Part shown: positions 45,339-57,319 of the stretch, piece by piece
Layout: every line of letters starts with the position of its first letter
How positions within the stretch are numbered: position 1 is the stretch's first letter
DNA from: Tubiluchus corallicola
Lineage: Eukaryota > Priapulida > Priapulimorpha > Priapulimorphida > Tubiluchidae
Direction of reading: 5' to 3'
Assembly: GCA_030141605.1 (NCBI GenBank)
Contig: JAQGDQ010000573.1
Coordinates: 28,501 to 92,500 of the forward strand
DNA: 64,000 nucleotides
Translations under genes and position numbers: made by a program
The notes under the pieces: generated by a model
The model's database searches: none
What the model was told of the DNA's origin: nothing
What the model saw: only the letters and a program-made list of their open reading frames with translations

Positions 45339-48300
45339 ATGGCTAACATTCCAAATTGTAAATTATTAAAACAAGAGCCATCAGTTGATATTAATACCTT
45401 TGACTCTGATGCTCGTTCTAATAACATCTCTTACTCAGCAATGCCAGACACGGAAAGTGAAAAGTGCGGTGATAAAATAGAGGATGTTAATAATCAAACA
45501 GCACTAATCGATGACAATAAAACATGCAGTATGGTCATAGAGGACATCATCAATAAAGTAATTGAAAACGACAAAAATCAGAGGTTACAGTTTTCGTTAC
45601 TCTGTCCTAATTTTGCTTCGCAGATGATTAAACTCTTATTGAAACAGCATCAGTCGGACAACGAGAATCAGCAAAGCAAAATTACTGTCGTTGAAACAAG
45701 GAGTTTGAATGATGGCACTGGGTCTTCACACACCTCTGAAAATGAATCTGTGTCTAACGAGAAGAGTACAGCATTATTGACGACATCTACAGGGAACAAA
45801 GGTAGTGCCTGCCTGAATATTAAGGCTGAAAATGTTACATATAATCATAATGTTGATCAGTCTGAATGCAGTCCGAATGGTTATGCAGACAAAGTTGGCA
45901 AAATCTTCAAAAACTTTTACGATAGCACAAAGAGTTTTGACGGATGCCAGGCCGATTTGAATACCGATAAAAACACAGTGCCATTTTATCAATGTAATTT
46001 GTGTCACAGTGCACACCACAATATGAGTAATTTAATTGCACACATTACTGAGCACATACGATGCTTGCAAACGCCTTTCCAATGCAAAATCTGCTTAAAT
46101 GCTTTTGCATCCCCGCATCAGTTGGCTGATCATTGTTTGACAACGCATACTTCAAATGTACGTGGTCCTCTAGGAGGCATAGCAATCCCCGTTCCGCCCG
46201 AGGTTGAAAAACTAAAACCCAAGTCGAGTAAGCAGAAGTGTTCTGAGCAGCGTCCTGCTGATGCAAAAACCGTTTCGCAGAAATCAAAGCAAAACAGAGC
46301 GAACGACAGGAACGTACCGAGGTTTCAGACAGCTGCAGAGTTATGCGAGTCTGATGTTCCGGTGTATACCCGCTCCGGACGACCGCTGCGTAAAGCGGCA
46401 TTAACAGCCGTTAAACTCATGAATGATATCGTAGACGGCACTAAAGCAGAGAGCAGCACACCTGTCGACAATGAGAACGCACCCGACGAATTCGGAAATG
46501 AGAGTGTTACGTTACCAAATAGTGAGGTCTTGTTAAGGAAAGCTAATAGAGGTAAAAAAAGGAAAGCACCTCCTACGCGAGCTGCTTTCCGGCACGTTTT
46601 TTCCCGAACTGCGCCCATTCCACAACGTGAAGAATCTTCAATGCTTATACCTCAAATACCATATAGACCAATATTGCCAAAGATAACAGGAAATGGTATG
46701 GATTGTACGAGTACCCTTTCACAGATCAAATTGCCTATGTCACCACCTAAAAGAAAAAAGCGATCTAGTAAGATGGACAAGAACATGCCTTCAGAGAGTT
46801 TTCAGGTGCCTGAATATGAAAAAGGAGCATGCAGTTTGTTAGCAGCCGTAGCCAAAAGAGCGGCCGACACTTCACCCAAAAAGAAAACCGATGAACACTT
46901 ACTAAGAAACTTATCAACAAGCAGCTCTGGCATAATTGACCATGTGAGTGTTAAAGCAGAGGCACTAAGAAACGTATCAACAAGCAGTTCTGGCATAATT
47001 GACCATGTGAGTGTTAAAGCAGAGGCATTAAACAGTATTAGCAGTGATAAGCTGAAGCTGGCAGCCTCAACCTTATCACCAACAACAAACAATAGCATTG
47101 GTTCACAAGACAAAGCAAGCAGTGCTGTCTCACCAACTTCTGGGTTAGCATCCGGTTTTCCCACGAAGAAGAAAAAAGGTCAGTTGACGTCGCTTCAGAG
47201 CATCGTTAACAAGTTAACGAACGCAGCAGCAAGCAAGGGTCTTGTCAGTCCACCCGTACCTCAAACAGATATTACTTCTTTGTCCAAGTCATTAGCTGTT
47301 CAAGGAAACAACAGTGAAAGTCACCCTGTCAGGCCAATGCTTGTCTCTGATTCGAATACTTCAAACAGTAGGAATAATGTGCAGGTAGACAACAGTTGTG
47401 AAGCCTTATATCCCGCGGGATCGGATCAGCAGAAGCATGGCTGTGCTGATACTGTACCAGCTGTACCAGATATGAGCAGCAGTGCAATGTTGCTGGATTT
47501 GCTTACCAAGGCTGGCAACAGACAATCTAATGTCAATAGTGTGCCTACCTTTGTTCTTCCTGAACCTCAAAAGTTTACATGTGAGCAGTGTGGCGCCACG
47601 TTTGGGAAAAAAGACAGTTTACGCAAGCACAATCAAGTGCACAATCGGAGTAAAGAGGAAGATCCGTCAACACTTTACCATTGTTCTTACTGTAGTGCGA
47701 GCTATAAGAACAGAACTGCCGTTAGGGCTCACGAAAAAAGACATCCGGAATCTCAGCGTAAGGCGAGCCTAACTAGGACTCAGCGAAAATTAAATGAAAA
47801 TCAGCACAAATGGCAAATTAACCAAAGGCGGCAAAATTCAGCCGGAAGTCATGGCACCTCGACTGAAAGCCAGTACACGGTAACTGAAAATGGAGAATTC
47901 CAGTGCACGCCGTGTCGTTATCAAACTCATTCGCAAAATCTTTTTAACCAGCATGTGCGCGACCACCAGTTGGGAAATACAATTTTATTTACTTGTGAAT
48001 ATTGTGAGCAGACTTTTCCAAATGTAAACAGCTTGAAGGCACATAGAATGCGGCATGCCATGTGGAAGACCGCTGGCAGCTTCAAATGTGACCTTTGCGG
48101 AGAGCATTTTAGCAGTTCGATAGCGGTTGACACTCATATGGCTCGATGCCGTCTCAACGTCTCTGCGGGCACTTCTGAGGGTTATTTGAAACAGTTGAAG
48201 ACTATAACGAAAGGTTTCCAAAACTGTTCCCCAGCGTTGGTCAAAGAACTCTTTATTGCAGACGGTAAAGAGTCAACTCAGTGTTCAACATTGCGTAATC

Positions 48301-48701
48301 TGCTTGAAACGTCTGATCAGCCTACTGAGGCATCATTTAAACAAGCCTTTAGTGACAGCAGACAAGAAACTACAGAACAAATCCAAGAAGACTTAACTAG
48401 TGACTCAAGTGCAGATAGTACTCAGATTTCGCTGCATGATGAGTCTAGCTCATTAGAGTCTGATTCAGATAAAGAAGATTTACAGCCGGTAGCAGTATAT
48501 GAAACTGCTGATCAGGCTTTGAAAACTATTGATTATATGTTAATTGGGGACTATAACGAAAATGGCATGTCCTGTTCTAATAGTGATGATTATATTGATG
48601 TAAAGCCAGAAGTTATAAGTTTCAACAATGATTCTGAAAACAGTGACTTCTATTCTGTTGAATGTGTCAGTAATTATATGAAATCAGAGCCAATAGAGTA
48701 A
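45339..48701 (+). CDS. C2H2 zinc-finger protein, 1120 residues
   Basis: Intronless coding region; probably a nuclear DNA-binding regulator. Fingers by zinc ligands: 219-239, 249-270, 748-768, 782-802, 856-876, 886-906 and 917-937, the last with Cys as the fourth ligand (C2HC). The two N-terminal fingers are separated from the five C-terminal ones by about 480 residues of Ser/Lys-rich, probably disordered sequence. This carries basic clusters (GKKRKAPP, PKRKKRSSK, TKKKKG) that look like nuclear localisation signals. Sumoylation-type motifs: LKQE (10-13), IKAE, VKAE twice, VKPE, and MKSE at the very C-terminus (1114-1117). The tail after 960 is acidic. A 21-residue segment is duplicated in tandem (522-563). 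An in-frame stop upstream fixes the start. I cannot assign an orthologue; long antisense frames are shadows. Confidence 0.93.
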   Translation: MANIPNCKLLKQEPSVDINTFDSDARSNNISYSAMPDTESEKCGDKIEDVNNQTALIDDNKTCSMVIEDIINKVIENDKNQRLQFSLLCPNFASQMIKLLLKQHQSDNENQQSKITVVETRSLNDGTGSSHTSENESVSNEKSTALLTTSTGNKGSACLNIKAENVTYNHNVDQSECSPNGYADKVGKIFKNFYDSTKSFDGCQADLNTDKNTVPFYQCNLCHSAHHNMSNLIAHITEHIRCLQTPFQCKICLNAFASPHQLADHCLTTHTSNVRGPLGGIAIPVPPEVEKLKPKSSKQKCSEQRPADAKTVSQKSKQNRANDRNVPRFQTAAELCESDVPVYTRSGRPLRKAALTAVKLMNDIVDGTKAESSTPVDNENAPDEFGNESVTLPNSEVLLRKANRGKKRKAPPTRAAFRHVFSRTAPIPQREESSMLIPQIPYRPILPKITGNGMDCTSTLSQIKLPMSPPKRKKRSSKMDKNMPSESFQVPEYEKGACSLLAAVAKRAADTSPKKKTDEHLLRNLSTSSSGIIDHVSVKAEALRNVSTSSSGIIDHVSVKAEALNSISSDKLKLAASTLSPTTNNSIGSQDKASSAVSPTSGLASGFPTKKKKGQLTSLQSIVNKLTNAAASKGLVSPPVPQTDITSLSKSLAVQGNNSESHPVRPMLVSDSNTSNSRNNVQVDNSCEALYPAGSDQQKHGCADTVPAVPDMSSSAMLLDLLTKAGNRQSNVNSVPTFVLPEPQKFTCEQCGATFGKKDSLRKHNQVHNRSKEEDPSTLYHCSYCSASYKNRTAVRAHEKRHPESQRKASLTRTQRKLNENQHKWQINQRRQNSAGSHGTSTESQYTVTENGEFQCTPCRYQTHSQNLFNQHVRDHQLGNTILFTCEYCEQTFPNVNSLKAHRMRHAMWKTAGSFKCDLCGEHFSSSIAVDTHMARCRLNVSAGTSEGYLKQLKTITKGFQNCSPALVKELFIADGKESTQCSTLRNLLETSDQPTEASFKQAFSDSRQETTEQIQEDLTSDSSADSTQISLHDESSSLESDSDKEDLQPVAVYETADQALKTIDYMLIGDYNENGMSCSNSDDYIDVKPEVISFNNDSENSDFYSVECVSNYMKSEPIE
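46902..47027 (+). repeat. 63-bp in-frame coding duplication
   Basis: Two tandem 63-bp copies encode LRNLSTSSSGIIDHVSVKAE-A and LRNVSTSSSGIIDHVSVKAE-A, with few base differences. Duplication doubles a VKAE sumoylation-type site. Confidence 0.95.
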
Positions 48702-49761
48702 AAGCCTGCAAGTGTAGAACATTCGTATTCCTGCACTGTATGTTGTGTTGGGTAGTTTTCCTTTACAATCATAATACATGTAGTTAAATGCAGGTTATGA
48801 TGTATGTACTGCCATGTAGTTTCTTATTCTTTGTGCTGCTTACTGAAGAGCTTTTTAAATTTGAACGTGTAACATGCTAAAAATAGAACAGAAGCCATCG
48901 TTACTATCTTTGAATGAATCGTTTTGAGCGCATTTTGAAATCCTAATGTATCCCGAATCACGGCTTTTCAGCTCGGAAGAATTTTAGCAATTTTGCTCGT
49001 TTATTTTAAAATTGTGTCAAAAAGTGATGCAGTTACATCTGTACCAAATGTATATTTGTTACTTGTTCTATATTTATTTAGTGCGTTTTTTATTTTTCAT
49101 TTTCACCAATTTTTTCACGTTTTGTTAATTTTTAGCGAAATTTTTTTAAAGAGTTGCTGAGAAACATGATTTCAGCATTTCGCGGCGTAACCGCATCCAT
49201 TTTACGTTGCTCTTTGAATGGCTGACATTTTAACAGCTTTTTTATGTGGTAATTTTTATGTAAGTTAATTTTATAACCAGGCAGATTCGTTTTGTTTGTT
49301 AAACTTGCCAAGGGAAACCGACTTTTTTATGTTTTTGTTGCTACTGTTAGGCGTGCTATTTTAAAATATTTTAAGTTAGCCTGTTATTCCACGCTGTCAA
49401 TTACAAATCTTAATATTATGAGATGTGTGACCTGCATTTTTTCAGTTTGTGTTTGCTTTATCTCTAAAGCGATGTAAGTTAAATTTTATTACATTTCCAT
49501 TTGCACAGAGTAGTAAGTACTCTTGATGTTCTTGAATGTTATTTTTATGATAATGCTGCAAGTGGGGGAGCCAGAGACAAAAATAATCTAATTTGTTTCG
49601 TAACGTATGCCCACAATTATATTATTATATGCACAACATTGTTGATATTGGTCGAGAAAAATCCATTTTATTGATATAAATTCTTAAATAATAAAAATTT
49701 TGTTATGAATCTTAAATTACATTAGTATAGAATTTGACGACAGAAAGCAGTGCTTTTGAAA
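48702..49761 (+). other. Zinc-finger gene 3' UTR and intergenic DNA
   Basis: T-rich sequence typical of a long 3' UTR; AATAAA at 49690-49695 is a candidate poly(A) signal. No other feature. Confidence 0.45.
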
Positions 49762-50297
49762 TCGTATATATTAATTCTACTGGTATGGGCTTAATATATA
49801 TATATAAGATTCGAGGCTACAGCTTCGACGGCGGCACCATTTGCGGCGATCTATACATCAAACAAAAGGTCTTGATCTAGTGTCATCTCATTGGGGGTTT
49901 ATTTTGCGAATCGGGCCCACAGGGGCGAAAAACCTCCGAAAATGGCCATTTTTCGGCCGTTTTTTGCAAAAATTATACGTCTAAGATCTGGAGAATGGGA
50001 ACGGGCCATGGGTGGTGCTGGCTATGGGTAGATAACCCGTTCAGAGGTGGGTGTAGTAGGCGAGAGGGCCACGGCATCCCGTAACGGGTGTTTTCCCTGA
50101 TCCAACTCGCGATTTTTTCGAAATTTTCGTCAAACAGCAGGCAGAAAAAACGTTCTAGCGGCGCCTGGTGGGACTCTCGGAAGGAGATATACGGCTCTTT
50201 AGAAAGAGGAAGAACAGGGCTACATTCGATGTAGGATGTACGATGATGTGGGCTATATTTTAGGACACGTCCACCAAGAGGAGTACCGACGAGTTAT
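49762..50297 (+). mobile_element. Helitron-like element, 3'-truncated copy
   Basis: Starts TCGTATATATTAATTCTACT after an A. Follows the 23229 family through GGGCCATGGGTGGTGCTGGC to about GACGAGTTA, then stops before the terminal hairpin and CTAG. Confidence 0.7.
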
Positions 50298-50804
50298 TAT
50301 TATATTATACTGTAATCATGTTGTTTGAGATTCATTGTGTGAATTGGAACTCGAGGCTATTTTTATTTTGACATTAGAGTGCTGTAATTTATTGTATATT
50401 GCATGCTTTTAATAATTTATGAGATTTTAAGCCAGGACAAAGAAACTTTACTTATGACAAGTTGTTTAAATGAATCTGGCGAAAGTTTTGTAAACATAAA
50501 AATTACTAGTGTGAATGTTATGATAAAAACGCTTGCTGAGATAAGTGAGTTAACGTCAATATTTTTGTTAAGTAAACAAAAATTGCAAAAAATTGTTATT
50601 GTTATTACCAGCAAAGAAAACATTATTGATCCGTGTGTTGTTGATTGTTGTAATGGTGATTTTTGTGTCACTTTAGTGGTCCTGTTTGCTTTATCCTTTG
50701 GAAAATACATAATGTTGTCGGAAAATGGCGATTACTTTTTTTTAGTTTTTTGTGTTCTAAGACGAACAATGATAGTCTGAAGTAAACTAAATCATTTTGC
50801 CTAT

Positions 50805-50861
50805 CATGTATTTTTAAAATGGCAAATAAAGATTTTAGTACTGCTGCTGCTACTGCTGCTG

Positions 50862-50896
<35 letters not shown>

Positions 50897-51086
50897 ACTA
50901 CTACTACTGCTACTACTGCTGCTACTACTACTGTTACTGCTACTGCTACTACTGCTGCTACTACTACTGCTACTGCTGCTGCTACTACCACTACTACTGC
51001 TGCTGCTGCTGCTGCTACTACTACTACTGCTACTGCTGCCACTACTCACTACTACTACTACAACTACTACTGCTGCTGCTACTGCA
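50805..51086 (+). repeat. LINE-seeded (CTG/CTA)n microsatellite
   Basis: The stretch TTTTTAAAATGGCAAATAAA plus GATTTTA is identical in kind to the 3' end of the LINE at 51400-51883. It runs straight into about 250 bp of ACT/GCT triplets. An almost completely 5'-truncated LINE insertion whose tail expanded. Confidence 0.8.
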
Positions 51087-51399
51087 TAAAGAATATTTTT
51101 TGGGCAGTAAAATGAAACTTTGCCAGTTTGTTACATAGAGGTAAAAATTGTGTGATTTGTCGAGATAGTAAAATTTTTAAGTGATAATACTTTGCATGGG
51201 ATTGCAAGCAATTTTGAAAGAAACCGCATATATTAAAATTACTTTAAATTTTAAGTTAACATCTGTTTGGAAACTTTGCAAGAAAGCTAGTTTATGTATG
51301 AGCTTAAAAGCATTACCAATTTTTAATGTGTGATAATGATGTCCCACGGCGCTAGATGACACCACCATGTAGGCAGTTGCACTAATAATTGCTTAACGT

Positions 51400-51883
51400 C
51401 TGTTTTTCTATAAATATATCAACAACATTAATTCTCCTTTCAAAAACAATAACCCTCCATTTCTTGAAAACCCCAGTATGAATAACAGAACACTAAATTT
51501 AAGAAACATTAGAACGAACAACCAATATGGAAAGAATTCCATTACTAAGCAAGCAATACAACTTTGGAATTCATTACCGACATCACTAAAACACAGCAGC
51601 TCTTTATCAATATTCAAGTCTAAATTAAAAAAAAAACATTTAATGACTCGTTTTGAATATCCGACATACGAACACGATGACACTTACTCAAGTCATAATT
51701 TCAATTTTCCTAGACCTTACTAAACTAGTTTATATTTTATTTTTGAATTTCTAGTTGCACTTATAGTTTAGCTTGCACCAGACGCATTGGCCCAGAACAG
51801 TGTATGTTTTTATTGAACTAACACTGATTGTCTGTCTTTTATTATGATGGTCAATGTTTTTAAAATGGCAAATAAAGATTTTA
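51400..51883 (+). mobile_element. LINE reverse transcriptase C-terminus and 3' UTR
   Basis: The frame 51406-51723 ends FNFPRPY-stop and contains FYKYINNINSPFKNN, RTNNQYGKNSITKQAIQLWN and FKSKLKKK. Homologous throughout to 7775-8212. The 3' UTR ends AATAAAGATTTTACTACT. Confidence 0.8.
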
Positions 51884-51988
51884 CTACTACTACTACTACC
51901 ACTACCACTACCACTACCACTACTACTACTGCTACTGCTACTGCTACTGCTGCTACTGCTACTGCTACTGCTACAGCTACTGCTACTG

Positions 51989-52066
<78 letters not shown>

Positions 52067-52110
52067 GTCTACTTCTACTACTAATACTATTACTACTACT
52101 ACTACTACTG
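51884..52110. repeat. (ACT)n trinucleotide microsatellite
   Basis: Tail of the preceding LINE expanded to about 230 bp of ACT/GCT/ACC triplets. Produces poly-Thr, poly-Leu and poly-Val frames that are not genes. Confidence 0.97.
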
Positions 52111-52479
52111 ACTAGGGTCGGTTCTAAAAATCTGCTTTGATGTTTGCTGACTAGTCCTTGTACTAGGCCGCACTTTTTGTGGGAATGTCTTTGACGAACA
52201 AGTGGCAATTTCACACAAATCCACGGATTTCGAATGCGATTATGTATAGTAAATGAGAAAGAGATATCCGCGATTCTCTGTCACCGACTTGACCTAACTA
52301 ACTAGCTACTTTGCTTGCTTATAATAGAACCCAAAAAATACAATAGAACAAATGGAATGAAACAAAACGGCATAGAATGGAGCCGCACAGAAGATAATGT
52401 AATGTAACGGAATCGAAAATGCAAGTTTTCGTGCTTCATTGTGTCCGACGTCCTTGGCTTGTGTAAACTGCGTCTAAAC

Positions 52480-52780
52480 AGTTAGGTAAGTGGGTTGACA
52501 AGCAGGTAGGTAGATAAGTAGGTAGTCTGGTAGGTAGGTAGGCAGGCCGGTGGGTTGGTTGAGGGATGGTGGTTGGGTAGGTAGAGAAGTAAGTAGGCAG
52601 GTTGGAGAGGTTGATAAGTAGGTGGGTAGATGTAGGTAGGACCTGGTAGACAGACAGATAGGTACCGGTAGGTAGGTAGCTAGATAGCAAGTAGGTAAAT
52701 AGATGGATGGGCAGGTAGAGAAGCAGGTAGGTAGACGAGTTAGTAGGTAGTAAGTAAGTAAGCAGATATGTAGGTAGATA
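52480..52780. repeat. Degenerate (GTAG)n repeat
   Basis: About 300 bp rich in GTAGGTAGGTAG with drift. The minus-strand Pro/Thr/Tyr-rich frame is a by-product. The gap to 53162 holds nothing else recognised. Confidence 0.9.
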
Positions 52781-53170
52781 GTGCTAGTGTAAAAATTTTC
52801 TGTAGCAAAATTTTTTACCGTTTGTCCACGTGTTGCTTTTCAAATTTCCACTTCTTAGTGCGCTGTCTCATTCTCCACCGCCTAACTGTCTTAGTGCTCA
52901 AATGGCCTCTGCCTGTCTTTCAGACTCCTGCTGCCCAAATAGCCGCTACCCAAGTGTCCCCACTGCTCAAATGACCTAGAACCATATTTATGTCTTGCTA
53001 ATAAATCATAAGTCATGTTTCTCCTGCATTACGTACATGAATGTTACTTATCTACGCACATTGGTCTTGCTTCGTGTGATTTGTATAAAAAAATCTGCAG
53101 TGTCGTCGTATGTTCTTCATCTGTTTTATTTTGTCAGAGAGCATAAGCGCCGTTGCTAAGTAGCTAAATT

Positions 53171-53276
53171 CAGGGCCTATTTCAGGGGGGGGGGAGTGGG
53201 GATACTTCCCCGGGACCTCACCCTCCAGGGGGCCTCGCGCCAACGTAACTTTTTTTGCTTCATGCGAACATACTGC

Positions 53277-53365
<89 letters not shown>

Positions 53366-53596
53366 CCGCACGCGCGCCGTTTGCCAGTATTGACAAGTAT
53401 TAAGGACTGGTCTTGAGAATAAAGCAGTTTTTCTTTCAATTGCTCTTTCCTTTAACAACTGTATAACTCCATATTTTCTCTTCGAACATGCTTCTCCGGC
53501 CTTCTAGCAGTTCGAAAATCTTCTGGGTGCCCCCCCCCCGAGGAGGCTTCACGCGCCCCACTTCCCCGGGCATCGCTTAGGCTGAAATAAGCCCTG
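53171..53596 (-). mobile_element. hAT MITE family 2, copy 1, perfect duplication
   Basis: CAGGGCCTATTTCA at the left and TGAAATAAGCCCTG at the right, flanked by GCTAAATT at 53163-53170 and 53597-53604 (8/8). 426 bp. Carries an internal (CT)n of about 85 bp (53278-53362) and G/C runs just inside the ends. Strand is relative to copy 2. Confidence 0.93.
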
Positions 53597-54135
53597 GCTA
53601 AATTACCAATTTGTCTGCATTCGTTAATGACTTCACAGGATTAACGACTCACCAGGTACACACATGTTTTATATCACATCCTTAATTAATACTACGAGCT
53701 ATAGTATGTACAGTGTATCTGACCACACAATAGACAAGTCAATATAGATAGGGGCGAGTGAGAGTGATGCCGTGAATGAATGCTTTCTGTAGTGAGGTCA
53801 TCTTGAAATCTTGACGACTAATAATTATTAATTTATGCCAACCAAAAAGGTTGTTAAACTACACAGCATCATTTTTTCTGAATCGATCCGCCCCTGTACA
53901 CTCGCTTAATTGCGAATCACAGGTATCGATTTAGTATCGATTAAGTTTAGTTACAAGAGGCTATGCGCGGCAGTTCAACTGTCATTGCGTCGCATGGCAC
54001 TGCACAGGTTGATCGTAGGAAATTCATGCGCTGATCATACGAACAAAGTGAGTCGTTTACGTCTCTTTTCATTATGCAGTTTATGCATTGTAAAATAATG
54101 TCTTCTGATGACATGACGTGCCTTTAAACATTGTA

Positions 54136-54882
54136 TAGGTTTTACATGTCAAATGTAGACCTGCGTTAACTCAAATGCAGATTTAGGTAGTTCAAATGTG
54201 TCTTGGCAACTCAAATGTAGACTTTGGTAGTTCAAATGTGTTAACAATGGTTTTCAACAAATCTTAAGCGCTTTTGGTAAGTCAAATGTAGACACATGTC
54301 AAATCAAATGTGACATTTGTATCTCAAATGTGGATAGGTGGTAAAGCTTAAGGATGTAAAATTTAATCTCCTTTAATCTTAATTTAATAATTGCTGTGAA
54401 AATAATAACTTTATAGGTCTACTAATAGTTCACTGATATTCTGCAAACTTTACATACCATTGGAACTGTTAGAGAAAACAATACATTCTTAAAATAAACA
54501 ATGTTTCTTGAGAGAAACTAATTCATTAATGCAGTGCTAATGCATTACTTAAAAAACTAATTAGTGATTCACTGTTCATTGGGAAGTGGGAACCAATTTA
54601 TTCTTTTCTACCGACGTTATGGTTTATCAAAGAATTTCGTTTGAGGGCAAACAACGCATTTTTCAAAGTTATGAAGGAGGTGATGACTATCTTTGGTTTA
54701 TCTTTTTGTAATTTGCACTTAAATGAGTTAATTACCGATTTATTCAAAGTACCGCATCTACATTTGACTTACCTAAGTCACATTTGAGTTACCGAAACAC
54801 ATTCGAAATTCTTATGTCTACATTTGACTTACCAAAGTTACATTTGAACTTTCTTGTGTCTACATTTGACGTGTAAAACCTG
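54136..54882. mobile_element. TA-flanked foldback MITE, copy 2
   Basis: Ends TAGGTTTTACATGTCAAATG and GTGTAAAACCTG, TA on each side, with arrays of TCAAATGTAGAC-type units in both halves. Reverse orientation to 25096-25733 judged by the unique middle. Confidence 0.8.
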
Positions 54883-56149
54883 TATGTGATTGTTTCAAAG
54901 TGACTATCGAGAATAATTGCTGAGTGTGGCGCGCCGTGTCAACTAATACAATTGTAACATTCACATAGGCAGAGAATGTAATATCTGATACGCTTAAATT
55001 ACTATGGTAAAATGTCATTGAATTTTGTGGATTTATTGTAGCAATGTGTTTGAGAATCCGAAACCGTGAAACTACAATAAAAATAGTTATAATATGACTT
55101 TGGATAAATTTGTAGAAAATTTGAGTTTTGGTATGGCTTGCATGTTATTTTAGTCCAAATAAATCGTATTCTAAATTATTTAAATCTAAAACTTTTTGAG
55201 AGATAAGGTTTCTCTACACGTTTAACAGTCACAGTCGAATATTTCTCCCAAATGATCTAGCCCCAGGTCTAAGAGCCATATTCGAAACTCGAAAGCGTGC
55301 GCTTTATTTTGAGAAAATTTTAGAGGGTAAAATGGAGTTTAAATATGAAACTAAATAAGCACATCAGACACCGAATGGTTTTTTTGCCATTTCTGCAATT
55401 CTGTAATTTTACATGATGGAGAACAAAGTGAAGAATAATTTGAAAACACACGTGTGTGTGTGTGTGTATGTTTGTGTGTATGTGTACGTGACTATAAAAT
55501 GATTTTACTAATTATAAGAGGCGCTTATCACAGTTTTATTACTAAATCTTTCTATCATTTTTGGCGAACATTGAAATAAACCTAACTTTCTAGAATCCTT
55601 GCAGAGCTCTGTGATATGAACATGTATCATTGGTGTTATCTAGTGCGTAGCCGGTCTCACGTTTCAGCAGATGACAATAAAATGAACGCAATGACGAACG
55701 CTTACTAGATTGCGTGGCTTCTTCCTTTCGACAACCAACATGTAACCTTCATGACTTGTACTTGTCGTTTAAATTGTAACCTTACACGAGTTCTAAAGTT
55801 TGTGAAAGTATCGTTACTATACTAAAAACCTTCAACTGAATAGATATATATATATGTTTAGATAGAGAATTTCACAATCTATGCAAGCGTGTATAACATC
55901 GTAAAATTCTTTCTGTGGTTGCTTGGAGTAGTCGGTAAAACTAGCAGCCCTATAGTGTGGTGAATAAATTTATAAATCGATGATTTGGTAATAAATCTCA
56001 TGCCTCCCTGATTTTATAAAATAAATTTATTAATCGATGTAAGAACTCACCCAGCTGACACGCCCGGATTTAATGAGCTGTGAAAGCGAAGAGATATCCG
56101 TGTGAGAAATGTAAGATTTATCGTTTGCTTTAAGGCCACTAGGATGCTA

Positions 56150-57300
56150 GGAGCAATTAGGTAATATTAGGTGTGGACAGAGATGTCATTTGTTATAGCT
56201 ATTTGCATAGTTACTCGTAATTAACAGAAACTCTGCGAAGGTAACTGTTTTTCGATGAAAAGAGGATTGATAGTCTTTACGGGTATTGGCGACATCAAGG
56301 ATAGGAAGTTCTGAAGGAACTTGCCGACATAAAGAAATTCGAAGTCCACCCTGCAGACCATAAATCGTAGTGGAAAAGGATGTTATGTCGCCTGATTGCG
56401 TGCGACGCAAATTACGCAAGGTCAGCTCTTCGAGAATATAAGCTCTGAGTTTAGGAACTCGGGGCTCTTTCAGTCAAACATTCAGAGGAAGAGACACGCT
56501 AGTGTGCGACACGAAGTCACACACGTATCAGAGGAGAATCTGACAGGAGATTGGGACATCATCGTTCGATTCCAGCGTGGACATTTCTGCGTTCTCAGGG
56601 ATAGCCTGAGCACTGGACAACGAGAGTCTCATATTAGCAACTGGAGTTGACCAAGTGTACGGGGTGCATTGTGGTCAATCCGCAGAGTTAAGTAATCTTA
56701 ACGCATTTGTAACTGAGAGTAACTGTGCATAACTGTAGTTCACTTAAGTTCACATTGTATCATATGATAAATGTAAAGAGCACCTTAAGTGATATAGTTG
56801 CGGAATTGTCAAGTGAGATATTTAAGAGTCTTTTGGGAGCTATACATTAATTGTACGCTTCACAAGCGCATAAGGACAAATCTTGTAAGCTATCTAGGAG
56901 AAGTAACTTTTGTAAACAAATAAAGTTAGTTCACTTTGACATATAACGATTGAGTTTATGTATGATATAAGTGTGTTCAGAGTTAAGCAACACTATTTCC
57001 GTGATACGAATCTGACAGGTTCGCACTAATTAACTAACGCTCGATTGCGGGAGCGGTGCTCGAAAGCTTGAGGGAAGTAGACCTTCACTCACAACGCAAA
57101 GGTCAAGGTGAAGTCTTGAGAGTTAAGATCATTGCTCGATAGACTAATATCTAAAGCCCTCGGAGCCAGGTGACGAAATCGCCTTGCAGCAAATAGATAA
57201 TAGAGCGAACCTATTAAGTAAAATACAATCTATATAATATATAGATATAAATCACTTTGCACTATACGATCGAGATAAACAGAAAACGATAAGTACTAAA
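56150..57300 (+). other. Possible degraded LTR (weak)
   Basis: Composition differs from the surroundings. GAGAATATAAGCTCTGAG at about 56433 resembles a TATA box and AATAAAGTTAG at about 56920 a poly(A) signal, spaced like an LTR U3-R. No matching second LTR, no primer-binding site I can name, no gag/pol. Low confidence. 54883-56149 shows no feature. Confidence 0.25.
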
Positions 57301-57319
57301 AAGGGAAAGTGATAATAGG

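Noticed and set aside
46325-46618. Antisense frames across the zinc-finger gene
   Set aside because: Shadows of a strongly supported coding strand.
56396-56650. 84-codon frame as a gene
   Set aside because: No recognisable product; lies in a region better explained, weakly, as a degraded LTR.
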